The notes: generated from the letters alone by a model not told the origin. A stretch of 14,861 nt of DNA from Patescibacteria group bacterium (GCA_023485715.1 JAMCZG010000033.1:1-14861); one strand, 5' to 3'. Positions 1 through 7,261 are shown, counted from the stretch's first letter. Numbers and translations are program-made.

Positions 1-87
1 AATCCAGAAGAATCTATCCGCACAGCTTGTTTTATGGTGTCCCAAAACCGTTTAGGAATTTGGCCAAACTGTGCAAAATAACTATAT

Positions 88-513
88 TTATTCGATAAAC
101 TTACTTAATTCCAGCCAATCCCGTTTAAGATGATGTTTTTTTAATTCGCCGGTTTGTATAAACCCCATTTTCTTATAAAAATCAACTTCTTTCCAGCCTT
201 TTCCTGTGAGCAGGAATAATTTATGAATACCTTTCTTTTTCCCAATATTTTCTACTTTTTCGATTAAGCTCCTGCCAATTCCTCGATTTCTATATTTATG
301 AGAAACGATTAGTGTGGCTATTTCTAATACCCCGGCTTTTAGAATATAATGTATCATTCCGACAATTTTCCCTTCGTCAACCGCCCTTATATAACAACTT
401 TCTTCATCCCATCCACCGGGGCTTCCAAAATGAATAGTATCTGCCAGCGACCATTCTTTGTCGCTGAAGCTTGTCATGTCTTTAGTTTTTCTTTTAGTTT
501 TATAGAGTTTCAT
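88..513 (-). CDS. GNAT-family N-acetyltransferase
   Basis: This 141-residue protein is a single-domain GNAT enzyme, expected to move an acetyl group from acetyl-CoA to an amine; the substrate cannot be told from sequence. The acetyl-CoA pyrophosphate-binding motif A is clear (RNRGIG at residues 75-80, preceded by the strand LEIATLIVS). The C-terminal motif B is DFYKKMGF at 111-118, followed by a short basic tail. Length is normal for the family. The ATG at 513 is chosen because a TTGACA/GATAAT promoter ends 6 bases upstream of it, so the message may be leaderless. It lies 47 bases downstream of the HEAT-repeat gene on the same strand but appears to have its own promoter. The family is certain; the role is unknown. 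Confidence 0.9.
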   Translation of the reverse strand: MKLYKTKRKTKDMTSFSDKEWSLADTIHFGSPGGWDEESCYIRAVDEGKIVGMIHYILKAGVLEIATLIVSHKYRNRGIGRSLIEKVENIGKKKGIHKLFLLTGKGWKEVDFYKKMGFIQTGELKKHHLKRDWLELSKFIE

Positions 514-519
514 GCGTTG

Positions 520-549
520 ATTATCGCATCTTGGGGATTATGATGTCAA
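520..549 (-). promoter_or_regulatory. Sigma70-like promoter of the GNAT gene, leaderless type
   Basis: On the minus strand, TTGACA (549-544) is followed after 18 bases by GATAAT (525-520). Only six bases separate the -10 box from the ATG at 513, so transcription should begin at or within a base of the start codon. The -35 box is one half of the perfect palindrome at 543-561. Confidence 0.65.
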
Positions 550-561
550 AAAGTTTGACAT
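543..561. repeat. Perfect 8-bp inverted repeat, possible operator
   Basis: ATGTCAAA (543-550) and TTTGACAT (554-561) are perfect inverted arms around a 3-base centre. One arm holds the -35 box of the GNAT promoter and the other touches the stop codon of the HEAT-repeat gene. No T-run follows on either strand, so it does not look like a terminator. The 8-mer ATGTCAAA recurs at 1590-1597 over the -35 box of the DUF2178/XRE operon, which suggests a shared operator. That is an inference. Confidence 0.5.
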
Positions 562-950
562 TAATCTATGTTATATCTCCAAAAAACAGCAGTCATATTA
601 TAACCGCCGGAAGCCAAGTTTACCGCTTTTTTAAGCTCGTATTGGCTGATTGTTTTGTCGAATGGTTCTCTGTTTGGAATTTTTCCCGTATAGTATTTTT
701 GTAGAATAGGCAGAGCTCTTTTGTCTCCCAACTGTCCCAATGCCCAAATAGCAGAATTTCTCGAGCGGGGACTGTTTTTTTCATCGTCCAAAAGTGTGAT
801 AAGTGCCTCAACACAGTCTCCGCCGTACTGCCGTTTTGCTTGTTTACATTCGTCTTTAACCTCGTAACCGATCCAAGTGCAAGTAATGACAAAAAATAAG
901 AGAATAATACTGAAGGCGATGGCCAAAATAAAAAAAATTTTTTGTTTCAT
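561..950 (-). CDS. Small membrane-anchored HEAT-repeat protein
   Basis: The 129-residue protein has one N-terminal membrane segment (about residues 4-28) and then a soluble part containing one to one and a half HEAT-like helical repeats (about 46-88). The repeat signature includes SRNSAIWALGQLGDKRALPIL, with the usual Ala/Leu spacing and the Gly-Asp turn. HEAT repeats generally bind other proteins; no catalytic motif is visible. The ATG at 950 lies three bases after the stop of the XRE repressor gene, so it is almost certainly co-transcribed with it and with the DUF2178-like gene. The soluble part probably faces outward, though topology is inferred only from charge and the lone helix. Function is unknown. 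Confidence 0.75.
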   Translation of the reverse strand: MKQKIFFILAIAFSIILLFFVITCTWIGYEVKDECKQAKRQYGGDCVEALITLLDDEKNSPRSRNSAIWALGQLGDKRALPILQKYYTGKIPNREPFDKTISQYELKKAVNLASGGYNMTAVFWRYNID

Positions 951-953
951 GCT

Positions 954-1148
954 TTAATTCCCGTTAACAAAAACATCTTCGACTTTTACTTTAAAAAGAT
1001 TGGCGATTTTAAAAGCCAGACCTAAAGACGGTAAATATCGATTGCTTTCGATCGCGATTATAGTTTGTCTTGATACGTCCAATTTTTCTGCCAATTGCTC
1101 TTGTGTCAAATCGTGCATTGCCCTGAAAACTTTTATTTTATTCTTCAT
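954..1148 (-). CDS. Short XRE/Cro-type helix-turn-helix regulator
   Basis: This 64-residue protein is almost entirely a Cro/C1-type DNA-binding domain. The helix-turn-helix spans about residues 15-36 (TQEQLAEKLDVSRQTIIAIE), followed by the typical P-S-L-x-L-A-F-K-I-A and a C-terminal V-E-D-V-F strand. This is the compact YozG-like type that has no ligand domain. Its ATG lies inside the end of the upstream membrane-protein gene (11-base overlap), so the two are translationally coupled. Families of this type are repeatedly found next to small membrane proteins. I infer that it autoregulates its own operon, with the palindromic ATGTCAAA sites as candidate operators. Confidence 0.92.
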   Translation of the reverse strand: MKNKIKVFRAMHDLTQEQLAEKLDVSRQTIIAIESNRYLPSLGLAFKIANLFKVKVEDVFVNGN

Positions 1149-1560
1149 TCCCGCCGCCCCCGTATTTTCGATTAAAAAAATAATAGGAGATAGCGTACAA
1201 AGTTATCAGGAAGAGAGTTAAATAGGCAAAGATCATTCCCAATGATTCCAGGTAAGTAAAATCCCCCTTGGAAAAAACAGAGATTTTTCCATAAGAAAGA
1301 ATCAGCAACAGGAATGCACCGATGCCTATAGTGGGAGCAAAAATCGCATAAGTCATCTGGGCGGCTTTTTCCCGGATCGTTTTTTCGCGTTCGTCGATTT
1401 TAATTTTTGTTTTCGACCTTACAAGAACAAGAAATATCATGCCTGTTATCACTCCGAAAAAGGCCAGTATATAACTGTCTTGGACTGCGGCGATGGAAAC
1501 GATAAAGCCGACGAAAAGCGCAACTGCAATTCTAATTTGTTTGTATCTTTTAACGTTCAT
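1138..1560 (-). CDS. DUF2178-like four-helix membrane protein
   Basis: The 140-residue protein has four predicted membrane segments (about residues 12-26, 30-47, 70-91 and 104-128). A conserved cytoplasmic loop in the middle begins DEREK and runs into IREKAAQMTY (56-71). A D-E-R-x-x-x-I-x-x-K-A loop between two hydrophobic pairs, with a small XRE regulator directly downstream, is characteristic of the DUF2178 group. The molecular function is not known. The C-terminus is glycine-rich (YGGGGNEE) and overlaps the start of the repressor gene by 11 bases. The ATG at 1560 is supported by an excellent promoter ending seven bases upstream. Assignment to the family is by recalled resemblance, so it is moderately secure. 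Confidence 0.8.
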   Translation of the reverse strand: MNVKRYKQIRIAVALFVGFIVSIAAVQDSYILAFFGVITGMIFLVLVRSKTKIKIDEREKTIREKAAQMTYAIFAPTIGIGAFLLLILSYGKISVFSKGDFTYLESLGMIFAYLTLFLITLYAISYYFFNRKYGGGGNEE

Positions 1561-1567
1561 CGCTTTT

Positions 1568-1596
1568 ATAGTATTATATATTTAACATAATGTCAA
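1568..1596 (-). promoter_or_regulatory. Near-consensus sigma70-like promoter of the DUF2178/XRE/HEAT operon
   Basis: On the minus strand, TTGACA (1596-1591), a 17-base spacer and TACTAT (1573-1568) form a textbook promoter. Seven bases lie between the -10 box and the ATG at 1560, which predicts a leaderless or one-base-leader transcript. The -35 box lies in TTTGACAT, the same 8-mer found at the GNAT promoter. A looser partner half (TTTTACGT, 1602-1609) makes an imperfect palindrome here. Confidence 0.75.
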
Positions 1597-1619
1597 ATAT
1601 ATTTTACGTAGAAGTTTGA

Positions 1620-1635
1620 TTCAATATCTATTGAA
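1620..1635. repeat. Short AT-rich inverted repeat at a gene end
   Basis: TTCAATA (1620-1626) and TATTGAA (1629-1635) are perfect inverted arms around two bases. They straddle the stop codon of the extracellular repeat protein, about 25 bases upstream of the operon promoter at 1568-1596. It could be a protein-binding site or a weak hairpin. No T-run follows on the minus strand, so termination is unlikely. Confidence 0.25.
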
Positions 1636-3388
1636 AAGGGCAATTGCAGTTTTCTTCCGATGGGCAATCCGGGTGTCGACACACGCTGGAGCCCAAACTT
1701 TCTCCAGGTACACATGTTAGTCCATTATCACAATCGTATCCGCTACTGCCACAAGATTGGTTACAGTAGGCAATCTTGGGTGTTGGGGTAGGGGTGGCTG
1801 TGGGTAAAGGTGTGGCAGTAGCTGTGGGTTGAGGGGTTGAAGTAGGAGCGCGACGACAATTTTGCTGGCATTGGGTAAGCCCCGTGTTGTTAAAAGGATA
1901 AGGCGGGTTGTTTTGTGTTGTTAATTCACAAGTATAAGATGACGTATTACACACATATCCTGTGTAACTAGGTCCCCCGCCGCAAGAAAAAGCGGTTGAC
2001 TGAGAAAAGTTTGAAAAATTTGCGTCTTCGTTACAATTTCTGCAAAGTGAATATGCGTATTGCGCGTAATAGGACCTATTTCCGTCGATCTGAACTGTTA
2101 TTTGAGGATTATTATTGGCTTGTACTTTACTATTATAGACGTCTGCCGCCGCCGTACTTCTTCCGACTTGGATCCAATAATTACCCGCTGATGATTGTTG
2201 TGGAAACGAAATCACAGCATTATATTGATTATTCCCGAGACTATTACACGCATTAACAATAACGTTCCCGCTTGGGGTGGGAATAAACACGCCTGTATTA
2301 AGAGTAAAATTAATATTTTGGGCGGGTACTGTGACAACTTGAAACTGTGTGGACGCGGTGTTTTGTTCATTTACCTGTAAGGCTGCTGTTATTTCAAACC
2401 GCTTGCCGATCGTTAAATTATCCCAATTCCATGCCTGGCCGTTATGAGAAGGATTATTAATGCGCGTAATCACTTTATAATCTTTATCTCCTGGTAGTCT
2501 CCATAACATGAGTAGGCTCGTATTCTCTTGTTCTGGTCCGTTCACAAACACAGTCCCCGTAATACGTCCGGTAGTCGGTTGTAAAGTCGGCGCAACAGAG
2601 CTCTTAGGAGAAGGTAAAACAGAAGTATTATTGATTGGTACAGCCGTGGAGTTAAGGGTAAAATCTATCTCGATATCGCCGCCGGCCGCGGTTACTGTCT
2701 CGCTTGTCGCAAGCGTTGTTGGTCCTTGCATCAGAACAGCTTTAATCAAATAATCTTTTAACGGTACTGTTTTATCCCATTTCCATTCGTTTTTTGAAGT
2801 AACATTTGTCGTTGTTACAACTGTCTGAAAATCCTGGTCAGTCGGCATTTTTGCCTCGATAAGAAGTGTGCTGGAAGGCGGAATATATCCGTTTATGAAA
2901 ACCGTGCCTTTAATATAAGTAGTTTGTTCTTTTACTACTGATTCGGGTAAGTCGTGCCAGGTTACTCGTAGATCGAGTTCTTGATTTTTGGCGGGTGCAG
3001 TAACGATAAGGGGTTCTGATGTTGTAACTAATTGTCCGTCCACCTCTAAATCCGCGATAATCTCGTAGGGTTGTCCGGAAACAGCACCATTCCATGTCCA
3101 AGGGGATTCTTGCGCCAAAGCAGAAGCATATACAATAGTATAATCGCCTGTGCTTTTATATTTACGGTATTTTATCTGCACTTGCCCTCTGTCTCCCGGG
3201 TCGGGTTTTAACGCGGTGTAATTAATAAACCCTGAAATCGTTGCGGCACGGGATTTACCGGCTAAAAAAAAGAGCAATAAGAATAAAATAATAAGTCCCC
3301 CGATTCCTGCGGCGATATATATAAACAATTTTGATTTTAGAAATGTAGTTTTTTGTTGAAGGGGCGGGTTTTGACTTACCTGGTCCAT
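1628..3388 (-). CDS. Membrane-anchored extracellular protein with three beta-sandwich-like repeats and a Cys-rich tail
   Basis: This 586-residue protein has a short cytoplasmic head with basic residues, one membrane segment (about 21-43) and a large predicted extracellular part. Three related modules of roughly 90 residues follow (about 50-145, 160-250 and 275-365). The second and third open with I-x-G-T-V-F-[IV]-N-G; all contain a W-x-W before a loop and end in a short hydrophobic strand. They resemble carboxypeptidase-regulatory or Ig-like folds. Next comes a fibronectin-like segment (about 375-470), a first Cys-rich stretch, a Pro/Thr linker (about 514-537) and a terminal Cys-rich motif with eight cysteines (542, 546, 553, 559, 570, 575, 581, 583). 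No enzyme motif is seen. Adhesion or envelope structure is plausible. Cys-rich tails behind Pro/Thr linkers are a style I associate with CPR bacteria. Confidence 0.8.
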   Translation of the reverse strand: MDQVSQNPPLQQKTTFLKSKLFIYIAAGIGGLIILFLLLFFLAGKSRAATISGFINYTALKPDPGDRGQVQIKYRKYKSTGDYTIVYASALAQESPWTWNGAVSGQPYEIIADLEVDGQLVTTSEPLIVTAPAKNQELDLRVTWHDLPESVVKEQTTYIKGTVFINGYIPPSSTLLIEAKMPTDQDFQTVVTTTNVTSKNEWKWDKTVPLKDYLIKAVLMQGPTTLATSETVTAAGGDIEIDFTLNSTAVPINNTSVLPSPKSSVAPTLQPTTGRITGTVFVNGPEQENTSLLMLWRLPGDKDYKVITRINNPSHNGQAWNWDNLTIGKRFEITAALQVNEQNTASTQFQVVTVPAQNINFTLNTGVFIPTPSGNVIVNACNSLGNNQYNAVISFPQQSSAGNYWIQVGRSTAAADVYNSKVQANNNPQITVQIDGNRSYYAQYAYSLCRNCNEDANFSNFSQSTAFSCGGGPSYTGYVCNTSSYTCELTTQNNPPYPFNNTGLTQCQQNCRRAPTSTPQPTATATPLPTATPTPTPKIAYCNQSCGSSGYDCDNGLTCVPGESLGSSVCRHPDCPSEENCNCPFQ

Positions 3389-3394
3389 ATATTT

Positions 3395-3422
3395 ATAGTA
3401 GACCAGCAGGAAAAAAAGTCAA
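3395..3422 (-). promoter_or_regulatory. Sigma70-like promoter of the extracellular repeat protein, leaderless type
   Basis: On the minus strand, TTGACT (3422-3417) and TACTAT (3400-3395) are separated by 16 bases. Six bases remain before the ATG at 3388, so the transcript should start at about the start codon. It faces away from the GAP/LysE-like gene promoter in the same 78-base gap. Confidence 0.65.
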
Positions 3423-3450
3423 GTCGATTAATTTAATAGACTATATTTTT

Positions 3451-3459
3451 TGTTATAAT
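3451..3459 (+). promoter_or_regulatory. Extended -10 promoter of the GAP/LysE-like gene, leaderless type
   Basis: TGT followed by a perfect TATAAT (3454-3459) forms an extended -10 element. No good -35 hexamer is present at 16-18 bases, which fits an extended -10 promoter. Seven bases separate TATAAT from the ATG at 3467. Confidence 0.65.
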
Positions 3460-3466
3460 ATTTATT

Positions 3467-4123
3467 ATGTTGGGGATTTTAGCATTGATTCTTCCTCTCG
3501 ATCTCGCATCTACCCTTAGTCCTATTATTCTAGCTATAACAGTTGTCCTTCTTTCCGCAAAATCTCATTCAAAAGAAAAAATAATAGCATTTTTTATCGG
3601 GTCTTTGATCATCGGTATTTTTGTGACTATACTCGGATATAATTTGGGGCAAAAAGCACTGATGGGAGACAAGCACAGCGAACCTTCTTATATGGTCGAT
3701 TTATTAATCGGCGCATTTTTTATTTTATTTGCGATAAAATCTTTCTTTTCAAAAGAAAGAAAAACTCATCCTCGCGAAGATGAGTCAGGAAAAAAAATAT
3801 TAAAATGGTTTCTTTTCGGAATAATCGTAAGTATTACAAATTTTGACGCTCTTTTTCTAAACCTTACCGCAGCTAAAGAAGTCGCTATTGCAGAAGGAAT
3901 TACACAAATCGTAAAATTTTTTCTTTTGTGCATGAATTTATTCTTTTTTACTCTTCCGATAACGTTTCCAATACTTATGTATCTTCTTTTTCCGGTTGTC
4001 GCAAATAGAGTATTGGCAAAAGTAAATAATTTTCTCCTTAAGTATGGTAAATACATAATCGCCGTATTATTCTTTATTTTTGGATTAATATTTTTATATC
4101 GTGGCCTTGCAATTTTTTCATAA
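3467..4123 (+). CDS. GAP/LysE-like membrane transporter protein
   Basis: The 218-residue protein is almost all membrane, with about six hydrophobic segments. A charged linker at about 95-112 (KERKTHPREDESGKK) splits it into two halves. The first helix region, LILPLDLASTLSPIIL with its proline and small-residue pattern, resembles the GAP/SfLAP (Sap) branch of the LysE superfamily. Members of that branch move lipids, peptides or small solutes; the substrate here cannot be told. The second half has a helix with an N-F-D-A-L-F motif (125-130), reminiscent of the repeated half of LysE-fold proteins. It starts an apparent three-gene plus-strand run; the next gene begins 22 bases later. The family assignment is by pattern resemblance only. 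Confidence 0.6.
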   Translation: MLGILALILPLDLASTLSPIILAITVVLLSAKSHSKEKIIAFFIGSLIIGIFVTILGYNLGQKALMGDKHSEPSYMVDLLIGAFFILFAIKSFFSKERKTHPREDESGKKILKWFLFGIIVSITNFDALFLNLTAAKEVAIAEGITQIVKFFLLCMNLFFFTLPITFPILMYLLFPVVANRVLAKVNNFLLKYGKYIIAVLFFIFGLIFLYRGLAIFS

Positions 4124-4145
4124 CTGGCTAAACTGAATATAGACT

Positions 4146-5087
4146 GTGGTTAGTAATCATTATTTAAAAATTGATATTTGGTCTTTAAGATCGGCATTCT
4201 CGTGGGTGTTACTTATTCTAGCATTGCTTTTGATCCCCATATCGGTAATTTTTTTCTGGTTAAGATTTTCGATTTTTAACACAGACCAATTTGTCAAAAC
4301 TCTAAGCCCAATCAGCAAAAACGCCTATATTGTTGAATCATTATCTAAGAATGTAAGTAAAAATTTTTTTGAAAATATTGACGCAGAAAATAGAATCAGA
4401 GAAGCGCTTCCTGACAAAGCAAAATTTTTAGCCCCGGCTTTGACACTCGAACTTAAAAGTTTTATTACAGAAGAAAGTAAAATTATTTTAACATCGGACG
4501 TTTTCAATAATGTTTGGGAGAGGATTTTAAGAACAGCCCATCCCCGAATCATCGGAATTATAACCGGTCGAGGTGACATAAGTGTTAATAATCAAGGAGA
4601 AGTAGTTTTGGATTTTTCAGACGCCGTTAATAAACTCAAAAATAATCTTAACCAGAAAGGAATAACAATCTTTAATAATGTTCCGGTCGAACCGCAGGTT
4701 ACACTTTTTAAATCCGAAAAATTAGCTTATTTTCGAAATATCCTCAGTCTTATTTCTATCCTCGGCATCGTTTTGCCGGCAGTTTTAATTTTATTAACTA
4801 TTGGCGCGATTTTTTCTTCTCTGAAACGCCTGAAATTTGCTTTTTGGGTGGGTTTTGGAATAGTGGCCTCATCTGCGATTCTCTTTTTTCTGGTTCAGAT
4901 CGGAGAAAATTATTTTGTAAAAATGGCAGGAGAAATCGATGCCAAAGCCGCAGCAGAGCTGTATAAAATACTGACACTCTCTCTTAAAAAAATATCGATC
5001 GGAATAAGTTTTTTGGGCTTAATTATCGCTTTAGCTTCAAAATTTTTGCCGAACAACCGATTTATAAAAAGGTACTTGACAAAGTAG
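4146..5087 (+). CDS. Unrecognised integral membrane protein with a large extracytoplasmic domain
   Basis: This 313-residue protein has one membrane segment near the N-terminus (about 18-39), a domain of roughly 160 residues predicted outside the cytoplasm (about 40-198), and three more helices (about 200-224, 230-252 and 281-298). Just after the first helix it has FNTDQFVKTLSPISKNAYI. An N-T-D-x-[FY]-V-x-T-[VL]-x-P-[IL] element at this place is, as I recall, typical of uncharacterised actinobacterial membrane proteins of this layout. The start is GTG at 4146, 22 bases after the previous stop. No Shine-Dalgarno site or convincing promoter precedes it, so co-transcription with the GAP/LysE-like gene is likely. 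I do not assign a function. Confidence 0.75.
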   Translation: MVSNHYLKIDIWSLRSAFSWVLLILALLLIPISVIFFWLRFSIFNTDQFVKTLSPISKNAYIVESLSKNVSKNFFENIDAENRIREALPDKAKFLAPALTLELKSFITEESKIILTSDVFNNVWERILRTAHPRIIGIITGRGDISVNNQGEVVLDFSDAVNKLKNNLNQKGITIFNNVPVEPQVTLFKSEKLAYFRNILSLISILGIVLPAVLILLTIGAIFSSLKRLKFAFWVGFGIVASSAILFFLVQIGENYFVKMAGEIDAKAAAELYKILTLSLKKISIGISFLGLIIALASKFLPNNRFIKRYLTK

Positions 5088-5107
5088 TTTTATTAGTGTT
5101 TGATAAT
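5076..5107 (+). promoter_or_regulatory. Possible promoter of the HdeD-like gene
   Basis: A perfect TTGACA (5076-5081) lies in the last codons of the upstream gene, and GATAAT (5102-5107) ends five bases before the ATG at 5113. The 20-base spacer is longer than optimal. The site is therefore tentative, although its distance to the start codon nearly matches the other promoters in this window. Confidence 0.35.
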
Positions 5108-5112
5108 TATAT

Positions 5113-5640
5113 ATGGCAAAAAACCTGTCCAAAAAATCTTCCGAATGGTGGATTTTCTTCCTCGAAGGTGTTTTCCAGTTAATCTTAGGACTTCTTCTTC
5201 TTTTTTCGACAGACATTACAGTTTTTCTTCTAGTTCAGCTTTTGGGCATTTATTGGTTAATACGAGGAATAATTATGATTATCCGGGTATTAATCGGTAA
5301 AGAAAGAAATTGGGGCTGGGTAATGCTCGGAGGGATCTTGGGAATTGCAGCCGGTATTATAGTTTTACGCTATCCGATTTTCTCGAGTTTTATTCTCTTA
5401 GAGTTCTTAGTAGTTTTAATCGCGTTTGTCGGTATTATTCAGGGAACAATTTCTCTAGTCGGAGGATTTAAAAACAGCAGTTTCGGCGAAGTAATATTAG
5501 GAGCGGTGCTTTGGATAATTTGTTTATTCTTGTTATTCAACCCGTTAAGTTCGGTAATCGCGCTTCCGGTTGTTATTGGAATTCTTTGGCTGGTAAGCGG
5601 GGCAATCCTCACGACGATGTCTTTCTATCTCCGCAAATAA
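5113..5640 (+). CDS. HdeD-like (DUF308) membrane protein
   Basis: The 175-residue protein is built of about six hydrophobic helices in three pairs, the layout of the HdeD/DUF308 family. Recognisable elements are the first helix pair with FFLEGVFQLILGLLLLF, the short turn before LLGIYWLIRGI, and the pattern GGILGIAAGIIVLRYP, which repeats the first pair. Escherichia coli HdeD is an inner-membrane protein of the acid-fitness island that helps resist acid at high cell density, but its mechanism is unknown and many homologues have no known acid role. The gene follows the four-helix membrane-protein gene by 25 bases. Its presence some 3.2 kb from an arginine decarboxylase cassette is suggestive. 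Family is fairly secure; role is inferred. Confidence 0.82.
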   Translation: MAKNLSKKSSEWWIFFLEGVFQLILGLLLLFSTDITVFLLVQLLGIYWLIRGIIMIIRVLIGKERNWGWVMLGGILGIAAGIIVLRYPIFSSFILLEFLVVLIAFVGIIQGTISLVGGFKNSSFGEVILGAVLWIICLFLLFNPLSSVIALPVVIGILWLVSGAILTTMSFYLRK

Positions 5641-5713
5641 TTCTCCTCGATAAAAAATAATACGATTTTGTTATTGGTTAATTTTGGGATAGAAATCTTC
5701 AGGTCAAAAATGG

Positions 5714-5741
5714 AAAATAGATTTAGAGATTTATCTATTTT
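5714..5741. terminator. AT-rich inverted repeat between convergent genes, possible weak bidirectional terminator
   Basis: AAAATAGAT (5714-5722) and ATCTATTTT (5733-5741) are perfect 9-base arms around a 10-base loop, placed between the ends of the convergent HdeD-like and MFS genes. T-rich sequence follows on both strands. The stem holds only one G:C pair, so it would be weak. Position rather than stability is the main support. Confidence 0.35.
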
Positions 5742-7261
5742 ATGTTTTTGGGCATATAAATTAATACAACACCAGCTCCCATAAAACACAAAATCACAGA
5801 CAGCGACATCGCGGCATATTGCCCGTCTAAAAATGCTTGACCAGCAGCAGCAACCAACTTAGTGGCTTCGGGTCCTGGATATCGCCTTGCTACTTCCAGG
5901 GCTCCCGATAAAGAACTAGTGATAGTACTAACAATATTTTGAGATATTAGAGCCTGTTGGTTAGATGGCATATTTTTATAAAACTGATCGATGATTTTAG
6001 AATATGTTAATGCAGCAATGCTTCCATTAACAGCAATACCTAAAGAACTTCCAAAATCCCGTGCTACATCATTTACCGCTGAAGCAATACCCGCTCTATC
6101 TTTAGGCAAAGAATTCATAATGGCGTTGGTTGAAGGCGTCATTGTGAAACCAAGTCCAATTCCGATAAGTGCGTAAGACACAAAAATTTGCCAATATGGC
6201 GAGTGTGTAGTCCAAACAAGTGCTGTTAAAAACCCGAGTCCTACTAAGAGAAGTCCTGCGGCAATTGTTTTTTTACTCCCAAACTTATTATCTAATCGGG
6301 CGCTAAAAGGAGAAGCAATAACAACAGAAATAGAAAGCGGCAGCGCTGAAAGTCCTGCTTGAAAGGTGTTGTACCCCAAGACATTTTGTACAAACTGTTG
6401 GGCTAAAAACATAACGCCAAGTTGTGCAAAGGCAACTATGGTAATAGATATGGCTCCCAAGGAAAAGCGCGGGTTTTTAAAAACAGAAAGATCAAGGAGT
6501 GGATTGGCCACTTTTTTTTCATAGACTATAAACAATATTAGAGAAAGCGCTGAAATTAAAAGAGAAATAAAAAACCTAAAATCAAACCCGCTCACAGGGT
6601 AGCGAATAATAGCAAAAAGTAAAGAGCCTACAAAAACGACGCTTAGTGCACCTCCTATATAATCAACCGCCATAGGAATGGCATTTTTAAATTCGGGTAA
6701 AAACTTCCAGCCTATTATCAGCGCGAGGAGGGTAAAAGGGGCTGAGATAAAAAACACGCTTCCCCAGGGGAAATATTCTAGAAGCAGACCCGCGACAATT
6801 GGAGCAACAGCGGCTCCCCCCGCAGAAATTCCCGACCATATTCCTATTGCCAGTAGTCGCTGTCTGTGATTTTCAAAAATAGTTGTTAACATAGAAAGAG
6901 TTGTTGGATAAAGCATAGCGGTGGCAATTCCTGCTATCATCCGCCAGAAAATTAAAGTATTTGCGGACGGAGCATGGGTTGAAAAAACACAAGCAATTAA
7001 CATTATTGCGCAACCCAACAAAAACAGAAGTTTACGTCCATACCTGTCTCCCAATGCCCCCATGATTAAAACAAAAGATGCAAGCGCAATAGTCAAGCCA
7101 TCGGCGATAAATTGAATTTGAATTCCGTTTGCGTTTAGCGCCGAGGCGATTGAAGGCAGGGCAATATTAGTAACACTTATATTAAAAACCGTGATTAAGG
7201 CTCCTAAAAGAAGTACTAAAAATGGGATATTCCAGAATTTAATAGTGCGAGTATTTTGCAT
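5735..7261 (-). CDS. MFS exporter, DHA2 (14-helix, drug:H+ antiporter) type
   Basis: This 508-residue transporter has the length and helix count of DHA2 (EmrB/QacA-like) proton-coupled exporters. Motif A is clear in the loop after helix 2 (GALGDRYGRKLLFLLG, about 68-83). Motif C-like glycine-rich sequence lies in helix 5 (GISAGGAAVAPIVAGLL, about 144-160). The helix-1 motif D1 reads N-I-S-V-T-N-I-A-L-P. The family usually has Asp at the first of these positions (Asp34 in QacA); here it is Asn27. It probably exports hydrophobic or cationic compounds, but substrate is unknown. It lies 68 bases downstream of the first GadC-like antiporter gene on the same strand and could share its transcript; I see no convincing promoter of its own. 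Confidence 0.9.
   Translation of the reverse strand: MQNTRTIKFWNIPFLVLLLGALITVFNISVTNIALPSIASALNANGIQIQFIADGLTIALASFVLIMGALGDRYGRKLLFLLGCAIMLIACVFSTHAPSANTLIFWRMIAGIATAMLYPTTLSMLTTIFENHRQRLLAIGIWSGISAGGAAVAPIVAGLLLEYFPWGSVFFISAPFTLLALIIGWKFLPEFKNAIPMAVDYIGGALSVVFVGSLLFAIIRYPVSGFDFRFFISLLISALSLILFIVYEKKVANPLLDLSVFKNPRFSLGAISITIVAFAQLGVMFLAQQFVQNVLGYNTFQAGLSALPLSISVVIASPFSARLDNKFGSKKTIAAGLLLVGLGFLTALVWTTHSPYWQIFVSYALIGIGLGFTMTPSTNAIMNSLPKDRAGIASAVNDVARDFGSSLGIAVNGSIAALTYSKIIDQFYKNMPSNQQALISQNIVSTITSSLSGALEVARRYPGPEATKLVAAAGQAFLDGQYAAMSLSVILCFMGAGVVLIYMPKNIK

Noticed and set aside
1..105. Open frames at the left edge: a plus-strand frame ending in TAA at 79-81 (C-terminal ...GIWPNCAK) and a minus-strand frame open off the edge (...FGQIPKRFWDTIKQ...).
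   Set aside because: Both are too short to recognise, the minus frame has no ATG, and the two compete for the same bases. One may be a real gene end, but nothing in the window decides.
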